Below the pieces are notes generated by a model. It made no database searches, was not told the DNA's origin, and saw nothing but the letters and a program-made list of their open reading frames with translations. A program made the translations under genes and the position numbers. Of a DNA stretch of 64,000 nucleotides, positions 49,785-58,117 are shown one piece after another. How positions within the stretch are numbered: position 1 is the stretch's first letter; each line of letters opens with the position of its first letter. The DNA comes from Hydrogenophilus thiooxidans (GTDB lineage: Bacteria; Pseudomonadota; Gammaproteobacteria; Burkholderiales; Rhodocyclaceae), in contig NZ_JAHLSY010000008.1 in assembly GCF_019049855.1 (NCBI RefSeq), positions 39,356 to 103,355 of the forward strand, given 5' to 3'.

Positions 49785-50432
49785 ATGCGCATGGGCTACT
49801 GCGCGGCGTGGTGGGGGAGAGCGCCCTACGCGGCGATGTGGCGGCGGATGCAGGCCTATGCCGCAGCGTGTGACGACGCAAGCCCCGATTGGCTGTGGTG
49901 TGTCGAACACGATCCCGTCTATACCCTGGGGCTTGCGGGAAGAGAATCCCACCTCACCCCCGCGGCGCGCGCAAGCGGCACCCCGGTGGTGCGTTGCGAT
50001 CGCGGCGGACAAGTGACCTGGCACGGTCCCGGGCAACTGGTGGTTTATACCCTTTGGAACTTGCGCCGCCGTGGTCTTACCGTTCGGGCGTTGGTGGCGC
50101 TTCTCGAGGAGGCGGTGATTCGCTTGCTGGCGGATCACGGGATTTGCGGCGATCGCAAACCGGGCGCGCCGGGGGTCTATGTCGACGGGGCGAAGATTGC
50201 GGCGTTGGGACTCAAAGTGCGTCGCGGGTGGTGTTACCACGGCTTGAGCCTCAACATTGCGAACGCTCTCGAACCCTTTGCTGCGATCGACCCCTGCGGT
50301 TACCCTGGGTTGGCGGTAACCCGCACGGCCGATTGGGGGTGGAACCCGCCGTTGCGCGCCGCGGCAGAGGCGCTTGCGGCGTATCTGCCGCCGGGGAATT
50401 GGGCGTGGTGTGCGCCGCCAGCGGTCGCATGA
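49785..50432 (+). CDS. lipB: Octanoyl-[acyl-carrier-protein]:protein N-octanoyltransferase
   Basis: 215 residues. It transfers octanoate from ACP to lipoyl domains. RGGQVTWHGPGQLVVYTLWNL is the family signature; Lys137 in DGAKIAALGLKVRRG and Cys171 in IDPCGYPGLAV form the catalytic dyad. The ATG at 49785 comes two bases after the dacA stop, with another ATG two codons later; no strong ribosome site. lipA follows. Confidence 0.94.
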   Translation: MRMGYCAAWWGRAPYAAMWRRMQAYAAACDDASPDWLWCVEHDPVYTLGLAGRESHLTPAARASGTPVVRCDRGGQVTWHGPGQLVVYTLWNLRRRGLTVRALVALLEEAVIRLLADHGICGDRKPGAPGVYVDGAKIAALGLKVRRGWCYHGLSLNIANALEPFAAIDPCGYPGLAVTRTADWGWNPPLRAAAEALAAYLPPGNWAWCAPPAVA

Positions 50433-50468
50433 CCGCCGCGTGGCTTGATTCAGAAAAAGGAAGCAACG

Positions 50469-51500
50469 ATGGCTTTGCAACCCGGGGTGAAATTGCGCAG
50501 CGCCGAAAAGACGGCGCGCATTCCTGTGAAGATCGTGCCCAAACCGAAACTGGCGAAACCGGAGTGGATCCGCACGCGCTTGCCGGCGGGCGCGTCACTC
50601 GAACGGTTCCACCGCGTGAAGGAGATTTTGCGCGCGCAGGGGCTGCACACGGTGTGCGAAGAGGCCACTTGCCCGAACATCCACGAATGTTTCGGCAAGG
50701 GAACCGCCACCTTCATGATTCTTGGCGATATCTGTACCCGTCGCTGCCCCTTCTGTGACGTCGCCCACGGCCGACCGCTCCCGCCCGACCCGCAAGAGCC
50801 GGAACGGCTGGCCCGTACGGTCGCGGCGTTGGGGCTGCGGTACGTGGTAATCACGAGCGTCGATCGGGACGACCTGCCCGATGGCGGTGCGGAACAGTTC
50901 GTGCGCTGCATCGCGGCGATCCGGGAGGCGAGTCCAGCTACGCGGATCGAGGTGCTGGTTCCCGATTTCCGCGGTCGAATGGAACGGGCGCTCACGGCAT
51001 TTGCTGCAGCGCTGCCTGACGTGATGAACCACAACTTGGAAACCGTTCCGCGCCTCTATTGGGCCGCGCGGCCCGGGGCCGATTACGCCCATTCCCTCAG
51101 GCTGCTTGCCGAATTCAAGGCTCGCTATCCGAACGTGGTCACCAAGTCCGGGTTGATGGTGGGGTTGGGAGAAACCGACGACGAGATCGTTGCGGTGATG
51201 CGCGACTTGCGTGCGCACGACTGTGAGATGCTCACGATCGGCCAATATCTGCAACCTTCCCCGGCCCATCTGCCCGTTGCGCGTTTCGTTGCGCCCGAGA
51301 CCTTTGCCGCGTTTGAACGCGAGGCGCTGGCGATGGGTTTCCTGCACGCCGCCTGTGGCCCGATGGTGCGCTCCTCCTATTGGGCGGACCGGCAAGCAGA
51401 AGCAGCGGGGGTGGCGGCGACGGAGGTGGTGACTCTGGGAAGAAGACCCGACGCCACGCAGGCCTCTGGGGGTGGGTCGGCGCCTTCCCACGCGGGGTGA
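50469..51500 (+). CDS. lipA: Lipoyl synthase
   Basis: 343 residues. Radical SAM enzyme that inserts two sulfurs into octanoyl groups. The auxiliary cluster Cys are 63, 68 and 74 ([12 protein letters not shown]), the radical SAM cluster is CTRRCPFC with Cys89, 93 and 96, and the closing RSSY motif is in MVRSSYWAD, supplying the Ser ligand. AAGGAAG precedes the ATG. A Gly/Ser-rich tail of about 20 residues extends beyond the usual end. Confidence 0.96.
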   Translation: MALQPGVKLRSAEKTARIPVKIVPKPKLAKPEWIRTRLPAGASLERFHRVKEILRAQGLHTVCEEATCPNIHECFGKGTATFMILGDICTRRCPFCDVAHGRPLPPDPQEPERLARTVAALGLRYVVITSVDRDDLPDGGAEQFVRCIAAIREASPATRIEVLVPDFRGRMERALTAFAAALPDVMNHNLETVPRLYWAARPGADYAHSLRLLAEFKARYPNVVTKSGLMVGLGETDDEIVAVMRDLRAHDCEMLTIGQYLQPSPAHLPVARFVAPETFAAFEREALAMGFLHAACGPMVRSSYWADRQAEAAGVAATEVVTLGRRPDATQASGGGSAPSHAG

Positions 51501-51506
51501 CGCGCG

Positions 51507-53507
51507 GTGCGGCTCGACGGGCTCAACCCGGCCCAGCACGAGGCGGTCCGCTACCTCGACGGGCCGTGTCTGGTGCTTGCGGGCGCAGGCAGTGGCAAGA
51601 CGCGGGTGATCACCCACAAAATCGCCTATTTGATCGAGGTGGCAGGGTTTGCGCCGCGCCACATTGCTGCGATCACCTTCACCAACAAAGCGGCGCGCGA
51701 GATGCAGGAGCGTGTGGCCAGCCTTCTGGGCGGGCGGGCTCCTTCGGGACTGACCGTCTGCACCTTTCACGCGCTCGGGGTGCAAATCCTGCGGGCGGAG
51801 AGCGCCCGGCTTGCGTTGAAACCGCGCTTTTCGATCCTCGATCCCACGGACGTGCGCACCCTTTTAGCCGAATTGGTGCAGGAGGCCGACCGCGGATGGC
51901 TCCAAACGCTGCACGGGCAAATCTCGCAGTGGAAGAACCAAGGGGTTTTGCCCGATGCCGCGGAAGCGCTGGCCAACGACGATGTGACCACCCAAGCAGC
52001 GCGCCTCTATCGCGACTACGAACGGGCATTGGCAGCGTATCATGCGGTCGATTTCGACGATCTCATCTTGAAACCGCTGTTGCTCTTCGAGCGCGACCCT
52101 GAGGCGCGCGAAGCGTGGCAACGGCGCTTGCGCTATCTCCTCATCGATGAGTACCAGGATACCAACCGCACCCAGTATCGGTTGTTGCGCGCGCTTGCCG
52201 GGGTGCGCGGCGCCTTTACCGCGGTGGGCGACGACGACCAGGCGATCTACGCGTGGCGTGGTGCCGACGTCGAAAACCTGCGCCTACTACAAACCGACTA
52301 CCCGCAGCTCAAGGTGATCAAGCTGGAGCAGAACTACCGCAGCACCCGCACGATCCTCAACGCCGCGAACACGCTGATCGCGAACAATGACAAACTGTTT
52401 GCCAAACGGCTTTGGTCGCTGCACGGTGTGGGCAGTCCAATCGTGGTGCGCCCGTGTCGCGACCCCGAAGCCGAAGCGGAGTGGGTGGTGGCAACGCTCG
52501 ACGCGAGGCGTTTCGAGCTGGGTGCGAAATGGTCCGACTTCGCGATCCTCTACCGGGGTAACCACCAGGCGCGCCTTTTCGAGCAGGCGCTTCGCGCCCA
52601 CCGGATTCCCTACGTGATTTCGGGCGGGGGGTCGTTCTTCGACCGTACCGAAATCCGCGATGCGATGGCCTATTTGCGGCTGCTGGTGAACGAGGACGAC
52701 GATCCGGCGTTCGTGCGGGCGATCACCACGCCGCGCCGTGGCGTCGGGGCAACGAGCTTGGAAGCGCTTTCCCGTTATGCGGGCGCGCGCCATTCGAGCC
52801 TCTTTGCCGCGCTCTTTGAGACCGGTGCCGAGGCGCATGTGCCTGCAGCGCCGCTTGCGGCGATGCGCGAATTCGCGGCGTTCCTCAACCGTTTCCGCTA
52901 CCGGGCCGAACGCGAACCTGCGGGTCGGGTGGTGCGGGAGCTCTTTGCTGCGGTCGGTCTCGACGACCACTACTTGACCACGATGGAACCCCGCGAAGCG
53001 GAACAGCGCACCCGTTCGCTCGGCGAGTTTCTGGGCTGGATCGAGCGGCGCGGCGAAGCGGACGGCGCCGATCTTTTGAACATCGTGCAGACGATCACGC
53101 TGATTGCGCGGCTCGAGCGCGACGACGAAACGCCCGACGCGGTGCAACTGGCGACGCTGCACGCCGCCAAGGGGTTGGAGTTCCCCCACGTCTTTCTGGT
53201 GGGTGTCGAAGAAGGGCTGTTGCCGCACCAGTCGAGCATCGACGCCGGAGACATCGAAGAGGAGCGGCGCCTGATGTACGTCGGGATCACGCGCGCGCAG
53301 CGCACGCTCACGATCACCTACTGCGAAAAACGACGCGACGGTAAAGAGTGGCGCAGCGTCGAGCCCTCACGCTTCATCGCTGAGATGGGGAGCGACGGCG
53401 TGACCGTGAAAGGTCGCGATCACCCCGTACCGAAAGAAGAGGCGAAAGCGCGGCTTGCGCAATTGCGGGCGCTGTTGGAACGGGCGCCCGCAGTTGCCGA
53501 CGAGTAG
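51507..53507 (+). CDS. rep: ATP-dependent DNA helicase Rep (UvrD/Rep superfamily 1A)
   Basis: 666 residues (E. coli Rep: 673). 3'-5' helicase that helps forks pass obstacles. Q motif LNPAQHEAV, Walker A LAGAGSGKT, motif II IDEYQDTN, motif III AVGDDDQAIYAWRGA, motif IV LEQNYRST, motif V LATLHAAKGLEFPHVFLVGVEEG and motif VI EERRLMYVGITRA are all present. The single-strand-binding C-terminal tip typical of UvrD is short. The start is GTG, six bases after lipA. Confidence 0.95.
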   Translation: MRLDGLNPAQHEAVRYLDGPCLVLAGAGSGKTRVITHKIAYLIEVAGFAPRHIAAITFTNKAAREMQERVASLLGGRAPSGLTVCTFHALGVQILRAESARLALKPRFSILDPTDVRTLLAELVQEADRGWLQTLHGQISQWKNQGVLPDAAEALANDDVTTQAARLYRDYERALAAYHAVDFDDLILKPLLLFERDPEAREAWQRRLRYLLIDEYQDTNRTQYRLLRALAGVRGAFTAVGDDDQAIYAWRGADVENLRLLQTDYPQLKVIKLEQNYRSTRTILNAANTLIANNDKLFAKRLWSLHGVGSPIVVRPCRDPEAEAEWVVATLDARRFELGAKWSDFAILYRGNHQARLFEQALRAHRIPYVISGGGSFFDRTEIRDAMAYLRLLVNEDDDPAFVRAITTPRRGVGATSLEALSRYAGARHSSLFAALFETGAEAHVPAAPLAAMREFAAFLNRFRYRAEREPAGRVVRELFAAVGLDDHYLTTMEPREAEQRTRSLGEFLGWIERRGEADGADLLNIVQTITLIARLERDDETPDAVQLATLHAAKGLEFPHVFLVGVEEGLLPHQSSIDAGDIEEERRLMYVGITRAQRTLTITYCEKRRDGKEWRSVEPSRFIAEMGSDGVTVKGRDHPVPKEEAKARLAQLRALLERAPAVADE

Positions 53508-53535
53508 CGATTGGGAACGGGCAGGCGCAGTGCTC

Positions 53536-53557
53536 AGCCGCTAGCCCGCGAGCGGCT
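53536..53557. other. Short inverted repeat between rep and the cytochrome gene
   Basis: AGCCGCT (53536-53542) and AGCGGCT (53551-53557) with an eight-base loop, between two convergent genes. There is no T-tract on either side, so it is at best a weak terminator. The rest of this 109-base gap shows nothing recognisable. Confidence 0.25.
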
Positions 53558-53616
53558 TCATGCGGTCACGTGCAGTATGGGTACTACCAGACGCGCGCCG
53601 TTTGCGCCGCGTGCCG

Positions 53617-54039
53617 TTACTCGACGGGCGGCGGTGTGAAGTTTGCGCCCGCCTGGTTGGCCAGATAGGCCACCGCACGCGCGATCTCGGCGTCGGTGAG
53701 GTCCGCAGCGCCCCCTTTCGGCGGCATTTGCCCGATCCCGTTCGTCGCGGTTTGGATGAGCGCTTCGAACCCTTTCGCGATGCGCGCCGCCCACGCTGCG
53801 GCATCGCCCGTTTTGGGGCTGCCGAGCGCGCCGGCTTCGTGACAGCTCTTACAGACCGCCTGGTAGATCTGCTCGCCGGTGCGCTTGCCGGGTTCGACCG
53901 TTTGGAACTTGAGGTTGACCTGCGCAACCGGCAAAATGGCCGCGAGTGTGGCGTTTTCGTCGGGCTTCTGTTCTTGGGAACAGGCAACCACCAGCGTGGT
54001 TGCGCCCACTGCCAGGAAAAGGCGTGTGATGCGCTGCAT
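53617..54039 (-). CDS. Cytochrome c5-like lipoprotein, monoheme
   Basis: 140 residues. A lipobox VVACS places the lipidated Cys at 20, so the protein should sit on the periplasmic face of a membrane. The heme site is CKSCH at 63-67 and the axial Met is Met105 in GQMPPKGG. The fold and the DLTDAEIARAVAYLA C-terminal helix are those of cytochrome c5-type electron carriers. The ATG follows GAGGA. A TATAAT lies upstream on the same strand. Confidence 0.92.
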   Translation of the reverse strand: MQRITRLFLAVGATTLVVACSQEQKPDENATLAAILPVAQVNLKFQTVEPGKRTGEQIYQAVCKSCHEAGALGSPKTGDAAAWAARIAKGFEALIQTATNGIGQMPPKGGAADLTDAEIARAVAYLANQAGANFTPPPVE

Positions 54040-54073
54040 GGTATCGTCCTCGATACGGAAAATAGATGGATGA

Positions 54074-54079
54074 ATTATA
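54074..54079 (-). promoter_or_regulatory. Probable -10 element (TATAAT) of the cytochrome gene
   Basis: A perfect TATAAT on the minus strand, 35 bases before the cytochrome ATG. No convincing -35 hexamer. The region is shared, back to back, with the tRNA-Arg promoter. Confidence 0.45.
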
Positions 54080-54112
54080 ACGCAGCGCTGATGCGTCTTG
54101 CCGAATCTGTGC

Positions 54113-54118
54113 TATCAT
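54113..54118 (+). promoter_or_regulatory. Probable -10 element (TATCAT) of tRNA-Arg
   Basis: TATCAT is followed by a GC-rich discriminator (GCGCGC), the style of stable-RNA promoters under stringent control, and lies 20 bases before the mature tRNA end. An ATG that opens the long ubiX frame is embedded in this element. Confidence 0.45.
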
Positions 54119-54138
54119 GCGCGCTTCACGCAGTACAG

Positions 54139-54214
54139 GCGCCCGTAGCTCAGTGGATAGAGCGTTGGCCTCCGAAGCCAAAGGTCGCAGGTTCGATTCC
54201 TGCCGGGCGCGCCA
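54139..54214 (+). tRNA. tRNA-Arg (anticodon CCG)
   Basis: 76 bases with CCA encoded. Acceptor stem GCGCCCG pairs with CGGGCGC, D-stem GCTC/GAGC, anticodon stem TTGGC/GCCAA around loop CTCCGAA with anticodon CCG, T-stem GCAGG/CCTGC with loop TTCGATT. It reads CGG codons. The CCA end abuts, and apparently overlaps, the expected start of ubiX. Confidence 0.97.
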
Positions 54215-54215
54215 T

Positions 54216-54785
54216 CGCCTCATCGTTGCCGTTACCGGCGCTTCGGGGGCGATTCTCGCCGAACGGTTTCTGCTGCGGGCGCAGGAACTCCCCGAAATCG
54301 AACGCCACCTGATCCTGTCGCCAGCAGCGCTTCTCACGGCCCAGCTCGAATTGGGCAAAAAACGGCGCGACTGGGCTGCGCTTGCCGATGTCGTCTATCG
54401 GGCCGACGATCTCGCGGCGCCACTTGCAAGCGGCTCATTTTCCACTGCGGGTATGGTGATCATTCCGTGCAGCATGAAGACGCTTGCGGCGGTCGCGCAC
54501 GGTTTGTCCGATAACCTCATTGCCCGCGCTGCCGAAGTGACCCTCAAAGAGCGGCGGCGGCTGGTGCTCGCGGTGCGCGAAACGCCGCTGTCGCTCGTGC
54601 ATCTGCGCAACATGACGCTCGCCACCGAGGCGGGCGCAGTGGTGATGCCGCCTGTGCCGGCCTTTTACGCGGGGGTGCGCACGATCGAAGCCGCAGCGGA
54701 CCAATTCGCGTGCCGGGTGCTCGATCTGTTGGGCTGGTCTCACCCGTTGGCAACGCGCTGGTTGGGTGCTGGTGCCGCGCCCTGA
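54216..54785 (+). CDS. ubiX: UbiX flavin prenyltransferase; start codon not found
   Basis: UbiX makes the prenylated FMN cofactor of the decarboxylase UbiD in ubiquinone synthesis. Similarity begins at RLIVAVTGASGAILAERFL (FMN loop), with VIIPCSMKTLAAVAHGLSDNLIARAAEV and the ETPLSLVHLRNM motif intact; about 190 residues. No ATG, GTG or TTG lies between the tRNA end and this point. Upstream in-frame starts (ATG 54117, GTG 54153, TTG 54162) lie in the tRNA promoter or the tRNA. One inserted G after 54215 would create an ATG in frame, so a start-codon deletion, a sequencing slip or a non-standard start is likely. Its tail overlaps the convergent GGDEF-EAL gene by 46 bases. Confidence 0.8.
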   Translation, partial: RLIVAVTGASGAILAERFLLRAQELPEIERHLILSPAALLTAQLELGKKRRDWAALADVVYRADDLAAPLASGSFSTAGMVIIPCSMKTLAAVAHGLSDNLIARAAEVTLKERRRLVLAVRETPLSLVHLRNMTLATEAGAVVMPPVPAFYAGVRTIEAAADQFACRVLDLLGWSHPLATRWLGAGAAP

Positions 54786-57199
54786 GGGTCATTGACCGCT
54801 ACGTTTGACGCAGGCCATTGCGGCGACGGGCGGCCGAGGTAGTAGCCTTGCACGGCGTCGATCCCCAGATGGGCCAAGAGGGTGAGCGTTTCGTGGTCTT
54901 CGACGAATTCCGCGATCGTGGTTTTCCCCATGCCGCGCGCCACTTCGGCAATCGCGCGCACGATCAGGCGGTTGTTTTCGTCCTGCGGGAGATCGCGGAT
55001 GAACTGGCCGTCGATCTTGACGATATCGGCTGGGATGTATTTGAGGTACGAAAACGAGCTAAAACCGGTGCCGAAGTCGTCAAGGCACAGGATCGCCCCC
55101 ATTTCGTGGAGCTGGTTGGCAAAGCGGATCGCCTCTTGCAGGTCGCCGATTGCGGCGGTTTCGGTGATTTCAAAGAGGAGGCGCCGCGCATGCGGTGGGA
55201 CAGCGTGCCAGACGCTTTCGAGCCACGGCAGAAAGCCCGGGTCGGAAAGGGTTCGTCCAGAGATATTGACGGCGATGCGCGGCGCTTCGGGGTGGCGACT
55301 GAGGTGCTCCAGCGCTGCGGTGATCACCCAGCGGTCGAGATCGCGGATTTTGCCACTCTTTTCGGCAGCCGGGATGAAATGGGCCGGCGCGACCAAACGA
55401 GTGGGCTCCTCTGGGTCCCGCATCCGAACAAGCGCTTCGACGTGGGCAAGGGTTCCGTCGAGGCGATAGATCCCCTGAAAATGGAGTTCGAAAAGGCTTT
55501 CGGTAAGCGCGCGCTCCAGCCGTTGGTTCCAGTTGAGTTGGGTAACGCTTGCTGCTGAGGCGTCGGCACGGTAGCCGCGCCAAGGATTGCGGCCAGCGTT
55601 TTTGGCTTGATACATCGCGATGTCGGCGGCAACGACCAGGTCGTCCGGGGTGGTGCCGTGTTCGGGAAAAAGGGCAACCCCCAGACTGACGGTCACGCCG
55701 ATGCGCTGCCCGTCGAACTCAAACGGAATGCGCGCAAGGGTCCGGATGATCCGTTCGGCAAGCTGCTGCGGCTCGTTGTGGTTCTGGAGTAACGGGATGA
55801 GCACCGCAAATTCATCGCCCCCAAGGCGCGCCACGATCTCATGGGCGCGGGTGATCGTGGTGAGTTCGCTCGCGATGCGCGCCAAGAGTGCGTCGCCTGC
55901 GCGGTGGCCAAAGGTGTCGTTGAGCTGCTTGAACTCATCGATGTCGAAAAGCAAAAGGGCCGCCTCGTGGCGATTGCGCATCGCCTCATTGAGTTTTTCC
56001 TCGAGCAGTTCGGCAAAGCGGCGGCGGTTGTAGAGCCCGGTGAGGCCATCGCGCTCCGCTAGGTAGATGAGCTGCTCCGCGGAGCGGCGCTCACGGGTGA
56101 TGTCTTCGAAGAGCCAGAGGCGACCGATCAAGCGCTGATGGCTGTCGCGCACCGGGAAGAAAAGTTGCAACAGGATCCGGCCGTCGATGAGGTGTAGCTC
56201 AGTGCTGTCAGAGATCTCCTGCGTGCCAGGCACCATGAGGAGGAGCTTCGAGAAGTGGTCGGGTTCTGCGCAGAGGGTGTTGCTGGCGCGCATCGCGTCG
56301 CGCGCGTTGCGGCCGACGAGTGGCGCTTCGGGCGGGATGTGCCAAAGGCGGCGAAGCGCCGTGTTGGCGAAAAGGATCTGATTTTGGGTGTCCACTAAGA
56401 GCACCCCAAGACGCATCGCTTCCAGGAGCGCGGTGAATTGCGCGTGTTCCGCCTCGAGCACCGCAAGTGTCGCCTCCATCTCCCGTTCCGCGATGGTGCG
56501 CTGCGTCAGTTGGTCAGCGATTTCGCGCGCCATGCGATTGAAGGCGCGCCCCAGACGCGCGATCTCGTCGCTATCCCCTTCTGGAGCGTGCACGTGCCGA
56601 TCGCCTGCAGCGAGGTGGTTCGCGGTTGCTTCGATCACGCCAAGGCGGTGGCTTACCCGCAGGAAAAAAACGAGGTAAAGGAGCAGCGCAAAGAGGGTTG
56701 CCGCGACAACTGCCGCAAGCCCCGTCTGGGTGAAGGTGGTGAGCCAAGTAAGGAGCGGCTGCGGGGAGTAACCCACCTGCACCGCGCCACTGGTGAGCGG
56801 CAGAAGGACGTCGTAGCGCGGCAAAAGGGTGGCGCTTCGGTGCTTGAGGGTGGCAAGCGGTTGGCCCTCAGGGAGCTCCGAGTGCGGCACATGCCCCGCA
56901 AGCGCAAGCCGCTGCCCAGCAGCGTCGAAAACGGCAAGATAGTCGATTTCCGCCGTTGCCGCCAATTCCGTGGCGATCTCCTCGAGCGTTGGCAGGTTGC
57001 GCGCAAGAAGTGGCTCCTGTAGTGCGGCGCGCAGCTCCACCTGTAACGTAGTCAGTCGATCGAGAACGAGCGTTTGCGCTGCATTTTGTGCTTGGTACCA
57101 GAAAAAGAGCCCCAACGCGGTCAAGATGGCCAATTGTCCAAGGAGCAAAAGAGGCACCCAGCGGAAAAAGAGCGATCGCCGAAGCGGCGGGCGCTTCAT
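54740..57199 (-). CDS. Membrane GGDEF-EAL protein with HAMP and PAS domains
   Basis: 819 residues. Membrane helices at 12-34 and 159-181 flank a periplasmic sensor of about 125 residues; HAMP (about 182-235) and PAS (about 250-370) follow. GGDEF is intact at 460-464, but the product-inhibition site reads RAHE instead of RxxD. The EAL domain keeps Glu588, Asn645, Glu677, Asp707-Asp708, Lys728, Glu764 and Gln784, so both synthesis and breakdown of c-di-GMP are possible. The start overlaps the stop of the PhnD-like gene by four bases, suggesting that the binding protein delivers the signal. Confidence 0.95.
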   Translation of the reverse strand: MKRPPLRRSLFFRWVPLLLLGQLAILTALGLFFWYQAQNAAQTLVLDRLTTLQVELRAALQEPLLARNLPTLEEIATELAATAEIDYLAVFDAAGQRLALAGHVPHSELPEGQPLATLKHRSATLLPRYDVLLPLTSGAVQVGYSPQPLLTWLTTFTQTGLAAVVAATLFALLLYLVFFLRVSHRLGVIEATANHLAAGDRHVHAPEGDSDEIARLGRAFNRMAREIADQLTQRTIAEREMEATLAVLEAEHAQFTALLEAMRLGVLLVDTQNQILFANTALRRLWHIPPEAPLVGRNARDAMRASNTLCAEPDHFSKLLLMVPGTQEISDSTELHLIDGRILLQLFFPVRDSHQRLIGRLWLFEDITRERRSAEQLIYLAERDGLTGLYNRRRFAELLEEKLNEAMRNRHEAALLLFDIDEFKQLNDTFGHRAGDALLARIASELTTITRAHEIVARLGGDEFAVLIPLLQNHNEPQQLAERIIRTLARIPFEFDGQRIGVTVSLGVALFPEHGTTPDDLVVAADIAMYQAKNAGRNPWRGYRADASAASVTQLNWNQRLERALTESLFELHFQGIYRLDGTLAHVEALVRMRDPEEPTRLVAPAHFIPAAEKSGKIRDLDRWVITAALEHLSRHPEAPRIAVNISGRTLSDPGFLPWLESVWHAVPPHARRLLFEITETAAIGDLQEAIRFANQLHEMGAILCLDDFGTGFSSFSYLKYIPADIVKIDGQFIRDLPQDENNRLIVRAIAEVARGMGKTTIAEFVEDHETLTLLAHLGIDAVQGYYLGRPSPQWPASNVAVNDPQGAAPAPNQRVANG

Positions 57200-58056
57200 A
57201 GGCCGCTCCCTTGGTTGAGCTGGTCGAATTCGGCGACAAACCCATCGAGCGCCTGCCAGTCGGCGTCACGGATCGGGCGAAGCACACCGTGGCCAAGCCG
57301 GGCAAAGTGCTCCTGCCCGCTACTGCGACTCCACTCTTGGAACGCTTCGGCAAGCGCGGCGATGCGCGCTTCGCCAAGCCGAGCATGCGCCAGGTACAGG
57401 AGCGGCGGCGTGGGGGGTAGGCGATAGAGGATCCGGTAGCTGCCTTCGGGCAGTTCCAGTTGCTTGAGGGTGGTGACCGAAACGACGGCGGCGTCGGCCA
57501 ACCCCTGCCGCAAGTGGGCCAGCGAATTGGCGTGGCTACCCGTGGCGATGAGGCGAACGTCTTCCCCGATCGTCCAGCCCTGTTCGCGTAGGAGCCGACG
57601 CGCAGCAAGGGTCAAGTTGGCCCATCGGTCGCTGGTGACAAGGGTGCGCCCTTTGAGGTCGGCGAGCGTCTGAAGGGGGCTGGTGGGGAGCACAATGAGG
57701 AGCGGCTCCAGATCGGTGCTGGGGCGGGCAAGCCCGACCATCGCGTGGCGCAGTTGGGCGATGCGGCCAAAGTAGGGGCTGGTGGCGATCAGGTCGTATT
57801 CTCCTACTGCGGTACGGGCGAAATGGGCGCTGTAGTCAGGCGCCGACTCGAGCGCGACCGGTTGCGCAAGCGCGGTGGCAAACCAGGCGCGCAGCGGCTC
57901 GTAGAGTTCGGCGAGCTTACGCGCGGAGAGGTACGGGACGACGCCAAAGAGGCGCGGCGTAGCGGCATGCGCGGCGCGAGGCGCGAGCACCGCCCCGAAA
58001 AAAAGCCCCGAGAGGCGCGCTAGGGTCTGGCGGCGGGAAATGAGAGAGAGGGACAT
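57196..58056 (-). CDS. PhnD-like periplasmic substrate-binding protein
   Basis: 286 residues, of the phosphate/phosphite/phosphonate ABC-type binding-protein family. The signal sequence (1-32) carries SRRQTLARL, which resembles a Tat motif but could also be Sec, and ends AAHA. The fold is recognised by VPYLSARKLAELYEPLRAWF, YDLIATSPYF, DLKGRTLVTSDRWANL and GLADAAVVSVTTL. No permease or ATPase is nearby; it is coupled to the GGDEF-EAL gene instead. The ATG at 58056 follows AAGGA. A TACAAT lies near 58090 on the same strand. Confidence 0.86.
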   Translation of the reverse strand: MSLSLISRRQTLARLSGLFFGAVLAPRAAHAATPRLFGVVPYLSARKLAELYEPLRAWFATALAQPVALESAPDYSAHFARTAVGEYDLIATSPYFGRIAQLRHAMVGLARPSTDLEPLLIVLPTSPLQTLADLKGRTLVTSDRWANLTLAARRLLREQGWTIGEDVRLIATGSHANSLAHLRQGLADAAVVSVTTLKQLELPEGSYRILYRLPPTPPLLYLAHARLGEARIAALAEAFQEWSRSSGQEHFARLGHGVLRPIRDADWQALDGFVAEFDQLNQGSGL

Positions 58057-58117
58057 GTTATCCTTGCAGCAACACTGGATGGGGTACATTGTAAATCATC
58101 CCGTTCGTCCCGTTCGG

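Noticed and set aside
54117..54215. ATG at 54117 as the ubiX start
   Set aside because: It sits in the tRNA -10 element and would translate the whole tRNA; no UbiX similarity exists in that part.
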